Below are positions 16,739-25,586 of a stretch of 64,000 nucleotides of DNA, in pieces. The DNA is taken from assembly GCF_014635085.1 (NCBI RefSeq), contig NZ_BMCH01000002.1:310001-374000 (forward strand), read 5' to 3'. Origin of the DNA: Asaia siamensis (lineage in GTDB: Bacteria > Pseudomonadota > Alphaproteobacteria > Acetobacterales > Acetobacteraceae). Each line of letters starts with the position of its first letter. Position 1 is the stretch's first letter. Under the pieces are notes generated by a model, which saw only the letters and a list, made by a program, of their open reading frames with translations, was not told the origin of the DNA and searched no databases. Position numbers and translations under genes: made by a program.

Positions 16739-17329
16739 ATGTCTTTGAACGAATCTGTCGTTATGACGTCGAACATCGATCGTACTCTGGGCAACACCAT
16801 CCGTGAGAGAAGAAAGCAGAACGGATATCTGCTCAAGGATGTCGCGTCGCGTGTCGGTATCTCGCTCAGCCATCTGAGCCAGATTGAACGTGGCGCTTCA
16901 TCGCCGAGCATACGCGATCTGATGAAGATTTCAGACGTGCTCGAACTCGACATGTCGACGTTCTTCGGGGCCATCAAGGGCCAGTCCCTTGATACCCCTG
17001 CTTTCTATACCCGTATCGAGGATCATGGCCTTCTAAGCTTCGGCGAGGGGATTACGAAGGTGATGCTCAATTCACAGAACCCGGAATTGCTGCGTACCTA
17101 TCTCATGATCATCGAACCCAACGGGCATTCGGGTTCCAAGATCCTGACCCATAGCGGCTTTGAATCCGGTCTGGTCCTGCAAGGCTGTCTGCATCTGCAG
17201 GTGGGCGGTCAGGACTGTATTCTGCGTGAGGGAGATTCCTTCTCCTTTCCCAGTGAAACGCCGCATCGCTACAGCAATGGCTCGCAGCAGGTCACACGCG
17301 TCGTCTGGGCAAATGTCGATACGCCCTGA
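16739..17329 (+). CDS. XRE-family regulator with C-terminal cupin domain
   Basis: A 196-residue regulator: an N-terminal helix-turn-helix (LGNTIRERRKQNGYLLKDVA, then VGISLSHLSQIERGASSPSI) and a C-terminal cupin_2 domain (GFESGLVLQGCLHLQVGGQD, EGDSFSFPSETPHRYSNGS). Such XRE-cupin proteins usually repress adjacent catabolic genes and respond to a small ligand bound in the cupin. The gene lies 29 bases after the DUF3237 gene and is the last of the cluster, so autoregulation of the receptor-hydrolase operon is the simplest reading. An internal ATG at 16763 is an alternative start. A strong terminator follows. Confidence 0.9.
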   Translation: MSLNESVVMTSNIDRTLGNTIRERRKQNGYLLKDVASRVGISLSHLSQIERGASSPSIRDLMKISDVLELDMSTFFGAIKGQSLDTPAFYTRIEDHGLLSFGEGITKVMLNSQNPELLRTYLMIIEPNGHSGSKILTHSGFESGLVLQGCLHLQVGGQDCILREGDSFSFPSETPHRYSNGSQQVTRVVWANVDTP

Positions 17330-17363
17330 ACGGCTTGAAGGCCTGACCTGAGGCCGCTGCGAC

Positions 17364-17394
17364 GCTCATGGAGAAAGTATTTTTCTCCATGAGC
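17364..17394 (+). terminator. Strong intrinsic terminator after XRE-cupin gene
   Basis: GCTCATGGAGAAA and TTTCTCCATGAGC form a perfect 13-bp stem around a 5-base loop, followed by ATTTTC. It closes the 10468-17329 cluster. Confidence 0.8.
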
Positions 17395-17437
17395 ATTTTC
17401 TGATCCTGGCTGGAAAATACCAGTCTCGTATCAGACA

Positions 17438-17463
17438 GGGCCTGAACACGGGTTTTCAGGCCC
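17438..17463 (-). terminator. Hairpin terminating the aldehyde dehydrogenase operon
   Basis: GGGCCTGAA and TTCAGGCCC pair perfectly over 9 bp around an 8-base loop, 30 bases beyond the cytochrome gene stop. No U-run on the minus-strand side. Confidence 0.5.
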
Positions 17464-17492
17464 CTACGCGTCACCGGTTACGAGGCAGGGAT

Positions 17493-18731
17493 TCAGGGTC
17501 TGAATTTTGTGGGATCGACCGAGGCATTTACCCCGCCGAAATGATGCAGCATCCAGGAAGACAGCGCTGAGAGTTCTTCCGGCGTGTAGGCAGAGGTGAA
17601 TTTCTGCATCGTCATGGCGCCATGAGCGGTCTGAAGGGAAGTGCCCTCTCTGAGCACGGAAACCAGATTGGTGGCTGACGGGTCGCTCAACGAATGACTG
17701 CCGCCAAGAGCGGCCCAGTCCGACTGGCGGCCCGATCCATCCTCCATATGACATCCGGCGCAAGCCTGCTGGAATACATGCCTGCCCGCCGAGGGACCAT
17801 CATTTTCGGCAATCTGCCCATGGTTTCGACTGGGGCCATCAGGCTGCGCCGGGATATCGCGCAGATAGACGACCATCGCACGAATATCATCAGCGGGTAG
17901 CTGGCTGAGGCTGTGCTCTATGGCTTCTGCCATGGGGCCGGAGGCAGGGCCGTGGCCTTTGGCGTGGCCGGTTGAGAGATAGCTGAAGAGGTCGTCATCG
18001 CTCCAGGCCCCAAGCCCATGCTCGCGGTCGGAGGTCAGATTATAGGCGGTCCATCCCACCTGCACCGCCCCGGCATAGGCGCGGCTGCTGAGGCCGAACA
18101 TGAAATTGCGCGGCGTATGGCACTGTCCGCAATGGCCCAGCGCCTCGGCAAGATAGGCCCCGCGATTCCATTGCGCAGAGTGGGTGGTATCCGTCGCCAT
18201 GCGTCGGTTTGGATTATTGAACCAGTTCCAGAAAATCATGGTCCAGCGCTGGTTGAACGGAAAGGACAGGCTGTTTTTCGGGGCAGGGGCATGAATGGCG
18301 GGCAGGGTGAACAAATAGGCCTTTATGGCCAGCGCATCGTCATCGCTCAGCAGGGTGTAAGAGGTGTAGGGCATGACGGGATAGAGATGCTTGCCCCCCA
18401 GACCCACACCTTTGCGAAGCATTTTCAGCCAGGCCTTGTCGGTATAGGCCCCAATGCCCGTCTCACGATCCGGGGTGATGTTGACCGCATGAATCGATCC
18501 GAAGGGCAGGGTGAAGACGCGCCCGCCCGTCAGGGCACGGCCATCCTGCGAGAGGTGGCACGCTGCGCAATCGGCTGCGACGAATAGGGCGCGGCCGCGT
18601 GTAACTTGGGCGCTTTCCCCCGAGGCAGGCTGCTGCGTTTCCGGCTGGGCCTGTTGTGCCTGTGCGGCGCTGCTAAGCCCGATGGTCAGGGACATCAGGG
18701 CGGAGGCGGAGAAAACGATGCGGCGTTTCAT
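17493..18731 (-). CDS. Three-heme cytochrome c subunit of membrane-bound aldehyde dehydrogenase
   Basis: A 412-residue exported protein with a signal peptide (ending AQAQ) and three c-type heme sites: CAACH (about residue 55), CGQCH (about 200) and CAGCH (about 325). The three-heme layout and length match the cytochrome subunits of acetic acid bacterial alcohol and aldehyde dehydrogenases, which pass electrons to membrane ubiquinone. Its ATG overlaps the stop of the molybdenum subunit by ATGA, so it is the third subunit of that operon. The C-terminus (LSSWMLHHFGG...) is usual for this group. Confidence 0.92.
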   Translation of the reverse strand: MKRRIVFSASALMSLTIGLSSAAQAQQAQPETQQPASGESAQVTRGRALFVAADCAACHLSQDGRALTGGRVFTLPFGSIHAVNITPDRETGIGAYTDKAWLKMLRKGVGLGGKHLYPVMPYTSYTLLSDDDALAIKAYLFTLPAIHAPAPKNSLSFPFNQRWTMIFWNWFNNPNRRMATDTTHSAQWNRGAYLAEALGHCGQCHTPRNFMFGLSSRAYAGAVQVGWTAYNLTSDREHGLGAWSDDDLFSYLSTGHAKGHGPASGPMAEAIEHSLSQLPADDIRAMVVYLRDIPAQPDGPSRNHGQIAENDGPSAGRHVFQQACAGCHMEDGSGRQSDWAALGGSHSLSDPSATNLVSVLREGTSLQTAHGAMTMQKFTSAYTPEELSALSSWMLHHFGGVNASVDPTKFRP

Positions 18732-20923
18732 GCGCCTTTCTCCCCAGTATTTTCGGGGTTTTTCGGGGCATTCATCTGCGGCACGAATGGAATGCGCCTC
18801 AGGCGTTTTCCGGTTGCTGCGAAAATGGCATTGGCCAGCGCGGGGGCTGCCGCCACGGTGCCGACCTCGCCGATACCACCGATCTCTGCTGTCGGATCGG
18901 AGACGAGATGCACACGGATATCGGGCGCCTCATTGAGGCGCATCATGCGATAATCATGAAAATTGCTTTGCTCCGCCTGACCGTCGCGAAAGGTGATTTC
19001 GTTGTAAAGCGCCATGGTCAGACCGAAAATCAGGCCGCCCTGGATTTGCGCACGCACGGCATCGGGAAAGACGACAGGCCCGCAATCGACCGCCGTATCG
19101 GCCCTCACCAGATGGATCTGCCCGTTTTCCTCAACCCTGACTTCGAGAATGGTCGCAGCCCAGCTCTGGAAGGAATAATGAAGCGCGATGCCGAGCCCGT
19201 GCCCTTTTGGTAATATGCGTCCCCAGCCTGATTGTTTCGCGGCTTCGTCGAGAACTTTCAGCCCTCTGGGGGAGGGACCGAGATGTCTGCGGCGAAAGGT
19301 GAGCGGGTCATTGCCGGCGGCATGGGCCAGTTCGTCGATCATGCCCTCGACAACAAACACGTTATGGGTCGGGCCGACGCCGCGCCACCACAGGGTTGTC
19401 AGCCCTTCCGGCTCGCATTGCACGGCCTCGTTACGCTGGGCGGGAATGGCATAGGGTGTTTCGGTAGCGCCTTCGACGGCATCGGAATCAAGTCCGTTCT
19501 GCAACCCTTCAGGCGCCCAGCGCGCCAAGACGAAGGACCCGGTGGTACGGTGGTGCCACGCCTTGATCATGCCCTTGTCATCAAGCCCGGCCGTGATGCG
19601 GTCATAATAGAACGGGCGGAACTGGTCCTGACGGATATCCTCCTCACGCGTCCAGAACAGCTTGACCGGATAGGGTACCTGTTTTGCAAGGCGTGCCGCC
19701 TGGCCGATCGAATTCGAATCAAGCCTGCGGCCAAAACCGCCACCGATCAGGTGATTATGCACGGTAATGCGCTCTGGTGGCAGGCCAGTGGCGTCCGCAA
19801 CCTCCTGCCGGGCGCGTATGGGCACCTGCGTTCCCACCCAGACATCGGCGGAATCGGGGCGGATATGCAGCGTGGTATTGATGGGTTCAAGCGCCGCATG
19901 GGCCAGAAAGGGCAGTTCGTAGACAGCGTCGATGCGGGTAGAGGCGCTCGCAAGCGCGGACTCGACATCGCCGGTCTTTTTCGCGACGAGCCCGGTTTTT
20001 GCCGATGCATTCTTCAGTGCTTCGAGCAATGTGGCGCTCGATACCCCGGCATTCCGGCCGAAATTCCATTGCGGATTTGCTGCCCTGAGCCCCGAAATGG
20101 CGGCCCAGCTATGCGCGCCGATAACGGCAAGCGCATCGGGAAGGGTGATAATATCGATCACACCGGGAATTTTCATCGCCGCGTCGCGGTCGAAGCCTGC
20201 CAGCGTTCCCCCCTTGACCGGACAGGCCATGATACGGCCGATTTTCATGCCATCGACACGCACATCCATACCGAACAGCGCGCTGCCATTGCTCTTGGCA
20301 TGCGTATCCATCCGCTGCGGGCTGGTCCCGATCAGGCGGAACTGCGCGGGGTCTTTCAGGGGAATGGGGTCGGGAACAGTCTGACGGGCGGCATCTTCTG
20401 CCAAGGCACCATAAGGAAGGCTGCGGCCTGAATCCGGATGCAGAATGGCCCCTTCTCGTGCCACACAGCTTTCGACCGGAACCGACCATCTTGCGGCAGC
20501 GGCGCGCAGGAGCATGATCCGTGCTGCTGCCCCCGCCTGACGCAACGGGATCCAGCTATCGCGTGTCGAAGCCGAACCTCCCGTCACTTCCTCACCGGCA
20601 GCCTTGTCGACATAGCGCGTATCGGCAGGGGCGGCTTCGAGGGTAATCTTGTCGAGCGGCACCTCAAGCTCTTCGGCGATCAGCATGGCGACCCCGGTAT
20701 AGATACCCTGGCCCATTTCGGCATGACGCATGATGAAGGTAATGGCGCCCTCGCGATCGATGCGTATGAAGGCGTTGGGTGTGAAAGCGCCTGCTGCTTC
20801 GGCGCGGGCACCTGGCAGGCCGGGAATAACACCGGAAAGCATCAATCCGCCGCCTGTAGCGAGGGCGGCACGCAAAATGGCACGGCGGTTGAGCACAGGG
20901 CCGATCTGATGGGGCTTACGCAT
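18728..20923 (-). CDS. Molybdopterin-binding large subunit of aldehyde dehydrogenase (IorB/AldH type)
   Basis: A 731-residue xanthine-oxidase-family subunit with a Tat-type signal ([20 protein letters not shown]). Visible Mo-cofactor motifs include GGGFGRR ([15 protein letters not shown]), [10 protein letters not shown] and the C-terminal catalytic Glu region [20 protein letters not shown]. The architecture matches isoquinoline-1-oxidoreductase-like subunits, which in acetic acid bacteria oxidise aldehydes in the periplasm. Start 20923 overlaps the 2Fe-2S gene by 8 bases; a long upstream reading frame extension lacks family sequence. The Mo cofactor is probably inserted with help from the MocA/XdhC pair at 8647-10247. 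Confidence 0.92.
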   Translation of the reverse strand: MRKPHQIGPVLNRRAILRAALATGGGLMLSGVIPGLPGARAEAAGAFTPNAFIRIDREGAITFIMRHAEMGQGIYTGVAMLIAEELEVPLDKITLEAAPADTRYVDKAAGEEVTGGSASTRDSWIPLRQAGAAARIMLLRAAAARWSVPVESCVAREGAILHPDSGRSLPYGALAEDAARQTVPDPIPLKDPAQFRLIGTSPQRMDTHAKSNGSALFGMDVRVDGMKIGRIMACPVKGGTLAGFDRDAAMKIPGVIDIITLPDALAVIGAHSWAAISGLRAANPQWNFGRNAGVSSATLLEALKNASAKTGLVAKKTGDVESALASASTRIDAVYELPFLAHAALEPINTTLHIRPDSADVWVGTQVPIRARQEVADATGLPPERITVHNHLIGGGFGRRLDSNSIGQAARLAKQVPYPVKLFWTREEDIRQDQFRPFYYDRITAGLDDKGMIKAWHHRTTGSFVLARWAPEGLQNGLDSDAVEGATETPYAIPAQRNEAVQCEPEGLTTLWWRGVGPTHNVFVVEGMIDELAHAAGNDPLTFRRRHLGPSPRGLKVLDEAAKQSGWGRILPKGHGLGIALHYSFQSWAATILEVRVEENGQIHLVRADTAVDCGPVVFPDAVRAQIQGGLIFGLTMALYNEITFRDGQAEQSNFHDYRMMRLNEAPDIRVHLVSDPTAEIGGIGEVGTVAAAPALANAIFAATGKRLRRIPFVPQMNAPKNPENTGEKGA

Positions 20924-21371
20924 TGCTGGCAGCCTTGTGAATGGCGGCGCGTATGCGCACATAGGTGCCACAGCGGCAGATATTACCCGACATGGCGTCA
21001 TCGATATCGTCGTCGCTCGGTGCCGGCGTGGTCTGGAGCAGGGCGGTTGCCGCCATGATCTGCCCGGACTGGCAATAACCGCACTGAATGACCTGTTCTT
21101 CCAGCCAGGCCTCCTGCACGCGTTGACCGAGCGCGGTCTGACCAATGGCTTCGATGGTGGTTACGGGTCGGTCGCCCACAAGTGAAACAGGCAGCTGACA
21201 GGCGCGCGCAGGCTGGCCTGCCACGTGCACGGTACAGGCACCGCATTGTGCGATGCCGCAGCCATATTTTGTGCCAGTCAGCCCCAGAATGTCACGCAGA
21301 ACCCATAAGAGCGGCATGTCATCCGGAACATCGACGTCATGCGATTCACCGTTGATAAGAATCGTTCTCAT
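20916..21371 (-). CDS. 2Fe-2S subunit of aldehyde dehydrogenase (IorA/AldF type)
   Basis: A 151-residue protein with the two [2Fe-2S] clusters of the family: a plant-ferredoxin-type site [12 protein letters not shown] plus a later Cys, and a C-terminal helical site CGYCQSGQ with CRCGTY. It is the electron-transfer subunit between the molybdenum subunit and the cytochrome. It is the first gene of a three-gene operon with overlaps of 8 and 4 bases. The 168-base region upstream is shared with the divergent bc1 operon. Confidence 0.93.
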   Translation of the reverse strand: MRTILINGESHDVDVPDDMPLLWVLRDILGLTGTKYGCGIAQCGACTVHVAGQPARACQLPVSLVGDRPVTTIEAIGQTALGQRVQEAWLEEQVIQCGYCQSGQIMAATALLQTTPAPSDDDIDDAMSGNICRCGTYVRIRAAIHKAASNA

Positions 21372-21483
21372 GTCGTTGTGATCTCTCGCTTTTTTGTGGC
21401 GCCGCTCGTTTCGGAAGGATCACCAGTGTCGCGCAGGATTGCAAGTGCGCTCTTCTATTTCGACGCGGGAAGTTGTTTTGATG

Positions 21484-21512
21484 TTGACACGATTTTGCGA
21501 GCCCGGGATGAT
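21484..21512 (+). promoter_or_regulatory. Candidate sigma-70 promoter of the bc1 operon
   Basis: TTGACA at 21484-21489 (perfect -35) and GATGAT at 21507-21512 with a 17-base spacer, about 28 bases before the Rieske ATG. The -10 lies inside a 17-bp palindrome. Confidence 0.5.
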
Positions 21513-21522
21513 TAAATCATCC
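21506..21522. promoter_or_regulatory. Perfect 17-bp palindrome over the -10 box (candidate operator)
   Basis: GGATGATTAAATCATCC is a perfect palindrome around a central A. It covers the -10 element upstream of petA. The half-site spacing (GAT-N3-ATC) is one base short of the FNR consensus, so the regulator is not identified. Confidence 0.55.
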
Positions 21523-21539
21523 TATTCAAGCAGGACTTC

Positions 21540-22196
21540 ATGACTCAGGACGCAGACCGCCCCACCCCCTCTCCCTCCTGTCCGATACCTGGAGGAGGGG
21601 CGAGGCGACGCGATGTGCTGTCGACTGTCATTGTGGGGGCCGGATGTGTTGGCGCCTGCGCCCTGGCCTATCCCTTTCTCGACAGTCTGAACGGTACGAA
21701 AAATACGTCTCTTGGCGAAGATGACTCGATCGATGTCGATATCGCCGCCTTGCGCCCCGGCCAACAGCTGGTCGTGACCTGGCGCGGCTGGCCTGTATTT
21801 ATACAGAAGCGCACACCCGAAATGCTCGCATCGCTGAAAACAGCCGATATCGTGCAGCGTCTGCGCGACCCCGACTCGAAAATCCTGCAGCAGCCGAAAG
21901 ACGCGACAAACTGGCATCGCTCTGTCGTGCCCGAAATTGGCGTGCTGATCGGTATCTGTACCCATCTCGGCTGTGTGCCCTCCTACGCCACGCCGTCACC
22001 CAACGATAAATCGGGAAAATATTCCTGCCCCTGCCACGGCTCGCAATTCGACGTGGCGGGTCGCGTCTATAAGGACGCGCCTGCACCCTATAATCTTCCC
22101 GTGCCGCCGGTTACCATGCTTTCTGCCACCCATGTGCGTATTGGCCAGAGCAAGGGCGACCCGGCATTTTCCATCGCCTCCATCCAGCAGATCTGA
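21540..22196 (+). CDS. petA: Cytochrome bc1 Rieske iron-sulfur subunit
   Basis: A 218-residue protein with a Tat-like, uncleaved N-terminal anchor (ARRRDVLSTVIVGAGCVGAC) and the Rieske cluster motifs CTHLGC (about 140) and CPCHGSQFD (about 160). It carries electrons from ubiquinol to cytochrome c1 at the periplasmic face. AGGA lies shortly before the ATG. First gene of petA-petB-petC plus a MauD-like gene. Length is slightly above the usual 180-200. Confidence 0.95.
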   Translation: MTQDADRPTPSPSCPIPGGGARRRDVLSTVIVGAGCVGACALAYPFLDSLNGTKNTSLGEDDSIDVDIAALRPGQQLVVTWRGWPVFIQKRTPEMLASLKTADIVQRLRDPDSKILQQPKDATNWHRSVVPEIGVLIGICTHLGCVPSYATPSPNDKSGKYSCPCHGSQFDVAGRVYKDAPAPYNLPVPPVTMLSATHVRIGQSKGDPAFSIASIQQI

Positions 22197-22205
22197 GCGG
22201 CGACC

Positions 22206-23405
22206 ATGAGCAAACCGGACAACACGCCTGCAGGCTGGCTGGAAGCACGCCTGCCCATCATTTCGGCATTTCGGCGCGAATATGTCGATTTCGCCATGCC
22301 GCGCAATCTGACCTATCTCTGGAATTTCGGGGCGTTTGCCACCATCGCCCTGGCGCTCCTGATCGTGAGCGGCATTTTTCTCGCCCTCAATTACACGCCG
22401 AGCGTGGCCGAGGCGTTCAACAGCATCGAGACGATCGACCGCCATGTGTCATCGGGCTGGCTTGTGCGCGCCATCCATATGGGTGGTGTCTCGATGCTTT
22501 TCGCGGCACTTTATGTGCATATGGCGCGCAGTCTTTATTATGGTTCCTACAAGGCGCCGCGCGAACTGCTCTGGCTGACGGGGCTCGGTCTGTTCATTCT
22601 GGTCATGATTGCTGCCTTTGCGGGGTATATCCTGCCCTGGGGCCAGATGTCCTATTGGGGGGCAACAGTCGTCATCAATGCCATGAACGCCGTGCCATTG
22701 ATCGGCCCGGCACTGGCCTCATGGCTGCTGGGCGGCGAGGGGCTTGGGTCGGTTGCCCTGCACCGGATCTATGTCCTGCATTTCGTGACGGCTTTTTCCA
22801 TCATCGGCGTGATCGTGCTGCATGTGGCGGCGCTTCACGTGGTGGGGTCCAACAACCCGACAGGGGTGGAACCAAAAACATCGGCTGATGTCGTGCCTTT
22901 CCATCCCTATTACACCACCAAGGATGGACTTGGTCTTTGCCTTTTTCTCATGGTGTATGCGGCGCTGATCTTCTTTGCGCCCGATCTCCTGACGCTGGCC
23001 AATAATTATGCGATGGCCAACCCGCTGGTGACGCCAGGCGATATTACGCCGGAATGGTATTTTGCCCCTTTCTACGCCATTTTGCGCGCCGTTCCGTCCA
23101 AGCTGGGTGGCCTCATTCTGACAGCGGGTAGTCTTGTCGTGTTGTTTGCCGTACCATGGCTTGATCGCTCACCCGTCAGATCGGCGCGATATCGCCCGGT
23201 TCTGCGCTGGGCACTTCTGGCATTATTCGCTGCCTTCATCGCGCTGGGCGTTGCGGGAATGCACAAGCCCACCGGGCTCTGGCTCGCACTCAGTCGCATC
23301 AGCGTGGCGTATTACTACGCCTATTTCCTGATCCTGCTGCCATTTCTGCCAAGGGTGGAAATTACCCGTCCCGAGCCTGCCACCCTGAGGGGAGAGGGCG
23401 CATGA
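22206..23405 (+). CDS. petB: Cytochrome b subunit of the bc1 complex
   Basis: A 399-residue integral membrane protein with the usual eight helices. Key features are the heme-ligand helices (RAIHMGGVSMLFAALYVHMA; HFVTAFSIIGVIVLHVAALH), the GYILPWGQMSYWGATV segment, and the quinol-oxidation motif PEWYFAPFYAILRAVPSKL. It lies 9 bases after petA and its stop overlaps the petC start by 4 bases. No split into b6/subunit IV is seen. Confidence 0.96.
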   Translation: MSKPDNTPAGWLEARLPIISAFRREYVDFAMPRNLTYLWNFGAFATIALALLIVSGIFLALNYTPSVAEAFNSIETIDRHVSSGWLVRAIHMGGVSMLFAALYVHMARSLYYGSYKAPRELLWLTGLGLFILVMIAAFAGYILPWGQMSYWGATVVINAMNAVPLIGPALASWLLGGEGLGSVALHRIYVLHFVTAFSIIGVIVLHVAALHVVGSNNPTGVEPKTSADVVPFHPYYTTKDGLGLCLFLMVYAALIFFAPDLLTLANNYAMANPLVTPGDITPEWYFAPFYAILRAVPSKLGGLILTAGSLVVLFAVPWLDRSPVRSARYRPVLRWALLALFAAFIALGVAGMHKPTGLWLALSRISVAYYYAYFLILLPFLPRVEITRPEPATLRGEGA

Positions 23406-24097
23406 AGCGGTATTTCCTTGGCGTGTTTCTGGCTCTGCCTCTGTCGGCGCAGGCTGCCACGCCCGAACAGCGAGGGTTTCAGGTTTATCGGCAGGTCTGC
23501 AGCACGTGCCACAGTCTCAACCATGTGACATTTGCCGATCTTTCCGGAATCGGCCTCGCTGTGCCCGATATCAAGGCCTATGCGGCCTCGCGTCAGGTTC
23601 CCGACGGGCTCGACGACGATGGTGATCCCAAGACACGTGCGGCGCATCCCTCCGACCCGATCGGGTCGCCCTATCCAAATGAGGCCATGGCGCGCCTGGC
23701 CAATCATGGTGATTTGCCGCCTGATTTCTCGCGCCTTGCCATGACCGAAGAAGGGGGCGCCAGGCGGATCGAGACCATCCTGCGTTCCTATGCCCCCAAA
23801 CCTTCGGATGTCGTTCTGGCACCGGGGTCTTATTACAATACGGCTTTTGCCCAGAACCATATCGGCATGCCGCCGCCGCTTCATGACGGGCAGGTCACCT
23901 ATGCTGACGGGACAAAGGCGACGATACCCCAGATGTCACACGATGTTGGTGCTTTTCTCGACTGGGTGGCCCATCCTCACCGCGAAGCGCGCTCGCATAC
24001 CGGGCTGGTCGTTCTGATCTATCTTGCGGGTCTCGGGACACTTCTGGCCCTGCTCAAGCGTCGCGTCTGGAAGCGTGTGAAGGAAACCCGTCAATGA
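23402..24097 (+). CDS. petC: Cytochrome c1 subunit of the bc1 complex
   Basis: A 231-residue protein with a signal peptide (MKRYFLGVFLALPLSAQA), heme site CSTCH (about residue 37), a Met ligand candidate in TIPQMSHDVGAFLDW, and a C-terminal anchor helix (GLVVLIYLAGLGTLLALL) with a basic cytoplasmic end. This is the normal c1 architecture. It is translationally coupled to petB (4-base overlap) and to the next gene (4-base overlap). Confidence 0.94.
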   Translation: MKRYFLGVFLALPLSAQAATPEQRGFQVYRQVCSTCHSLNHVTFADLSGIGLAVPDIKAYAASRQVPDGLDDDGDPKTRAAHPSDPIGSPYPNEAMARLANHGDLPPDFSRLAMTEEGGARRIETILRSYAPKPSDVVLAPGSYYNTAFAQNHIGMPPPLHDGQVTYADGTKATIPQMSHDVGAFLDWVAHPHREARSHTGLVVLIYLAGLGTLLALLKRRVWKRVKETRQ

Positions 24098-24699
24098 GCG
24101 ACACGACAACACTGATCTGCGCGCAATCTGTCATCTGGCTGGTGGTTTTCGGCCTGTGTGCGGTAATCGCGCTGCTGTTTCAGCGTGTGAGGGGCTTCTA
24201 TCGTCGTATCGCACCTCTGGGGGCTCTGGCGCCCACGGCAGCGGCCATCGATCATCTGCCAGCCACACGCCTGCTCAGCCTTTCAGGGCGTGAGGTGACG
24301 GCAGGGGGAAGCCGCGATGACGGGCGGCCCCAGCTTCTGGTTTTTGTTTCCGGCTCCTGCCCTGTTTCGCGCAAGATGGTGCCCATCATCAATGATTTTG
24401 CCCGGCGTGAGCACCTGTCTTTGCTCTATTGTGGTGATGAAAGCGACGAGGCGCAGAAACGCACAATCGCTGCACTGGGCCTGTCTGAAAACGGCTTCGT
24501 CAATGATCCGGCGATTGGCCGCCTGCTTGGTGTGGATCGCGTGCCTTTTGCCGTGCTACTCGACCCCACAGGTGCGGTTCAGGCACGCGGTCTGGTGAAT
24601 AATCTGGAGCATCTGGAAAGCCTGCTGGGTGTGCAGGAAACAGGATATCGTTCCCTGCAGGGCTTCATGACGGCAAACCCGCAGGCTTTGGCGGGCTGA
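24094..24699 (+). CDS. MauD-like thioredoxin-fold membrane protein in the bc1 operon
   Basis: A 201-residue protein with an N-terminal membrane helix (about residues 9-29), then RRIAPLGALAP, and a thioredoxin-like domain (QLLVFVSGSCPVSRKMVPII; RVPFAVLLDPTGAV with a cis-Pro-type motif). It resembles the MauD protein encoded 2.5 kb away (HERIAPIG; LFVSPDCPVCKRVLPIV) in length, helix position and active-site position (residues 89-92 in both), but the second active-site Cys is Ser (CPVS). MauD is needed for disulfide formation in the amine dehydrogenase light chain. Its overlap with petC suggests a role in the bc1 complex or shared electron transfer; this is inferred. Confidence 0.78.
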   Translation: MSDTTTLICAQSVIWLVVFGLCAVIALLFQRVRGFYRRIAPLGALAPTAAAIDHLPATRLLSLSGREVTAGGSRDDGRPQLLVFVSGSCPVSRKMVPIINDFARREHLSLLYCGDESDEAQKRTIAALGLSENGFVNDPAIGRLLGVDRVPFAVLLDPTGAVQARGLVNNLEHLESLLGVQETGYRSLQGFMTANPQALAG

Positions 24700-25127
24700 A
24701 AAGACCGCTTGAAGGGTTTGAAATGCCGCGCCTGCCATCAATACCAGCAGGCGCGTGAGCAAACGTGATCTTTCTCTCAGGAGGCTCTGTCAGCAAGGCG
24801 TCCCCGATGAGCGTCTGTGCTGGAAGTAGCTGCGGCTTATCCCAGGTAGTGTTTCGCAGGACATGGCAGGAGGGAGCAGGGGCCAACGTTCCGCATCGTC
24901 TCTGGTGTTGATAAGGCCGTCTGCAGGGGTAGTCCTGTGTCACCTTTGAGGTCAGTGAGACGTTTATTCCATGGGCTGCCAATGAGGGGCTGCCGGGCCT
25001 GCTTTTCCCATTCTGTGTCACGCGCCGGGCTGACCTCTGCTTACTCCACAGCTTGTTCCTGACGGATACGCAGCCGAGCTGGCGAAAGCACCCCACCGGC
25101 TCAATGCTGTTTGAGCAGAACCCGCCG
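24700..25127. other. Convergent intergenic region
   Basis: 428 bases between the bc1 operon and the amine dehydrogenase operon, which converge here. I see one hairpin (24727-24755) and no supported gene. Short frames in it lack coding features. Confidence 0.6.
24727..24755 (+). terminator. Hairpin after the bc1 operon
   Basis: CGCGCCTGC and GCAGGCGCG form a perfect 9-bp stem around an 11-base loop, 27 bases after the MauD-like stop. The following U content is low. Confidence 0.5.
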
Positions 25128-25586
25128 TCAATGGGGGCAGGCGGCGCGGGCGCGGCTGAGCACTTCGGCACGTAGGGCCATCAGGTCGTCGGTCTGTAGA
25201 GGCTGGGCCCGCAGCTTATGCACTTCCGCAGCGGTAAATGGCCTCGTTCCTGTCGGTGTGCTGGAACCACCCAGACGGAAGACGACAAAATTCAGGACAT
25301 CAGCCAGTTCCTGATCATCACGTATCAGCGACATCGAAATTCCCGGAACACGCACGAGATAATCCCGGCCTTCCGGTGAGCAGACGAACCATCCGACCTG
25401 ATCGCGCAGTGTGGGCACGAATGTCCTGCCTGAAATTCCCTCGATCCCGTGGCAGCCGCCGCAATGGGTCAGATAATTCGTTACCGTATGGGTCTGTGTC
25501 GCCGCCCTTGCCCCGCCCGCACCCGCGAGGCCGAGCAGGAAAAGAGCGCCAACGAGCAGAAAATCAGGGAAGCGGATGCGCGTCAT
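25128..25586 (-). CDS. Monoheme cytochrome c, last gene of amine dehydrogenase operon
   Basis: A 152-residue protein with a signal peptide (ending ARA) and one heme site CGGCH (about residue 42). A further Cys (FVCSPEG) follows. The C-terminal pattern PFTAAEVHKLRAQPL echoes AFTADEVKTARAAPK in the preceding cytochrome, so the two are related. It overlaps that gene by 23 bases. A periplasmic electron carrier or an enzyme-associated subunit is the likely role. Confidence 0.88.
   Translation of the reverse strand: MTRIRFPDFLLVGALFLLGLAGAGGARAATQTHTVTNYLTHCGGCHGIEGISGRTFVPTLRDQVGWFVCSPEGRDYLVRVPGISMSLIRDDQELADVLNFVVFRLGGSSTPTGTRPFTAAEVHKLRAQPLQTDDLMALRAEVLSRARAACPH

Noticed and set aside
19232-20431. 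399-codon + strand frame
   Set aside because: It is antisense to the molybdenum aldehyde dehydrogenase subunit, with no motifs; a GC-rich shadow frame.
21506-21522. FNR/CRP-type site
   Set aside because: The palindrome has GAT-N3-ATC spacing while FNR needs GAT-N4-ATC.
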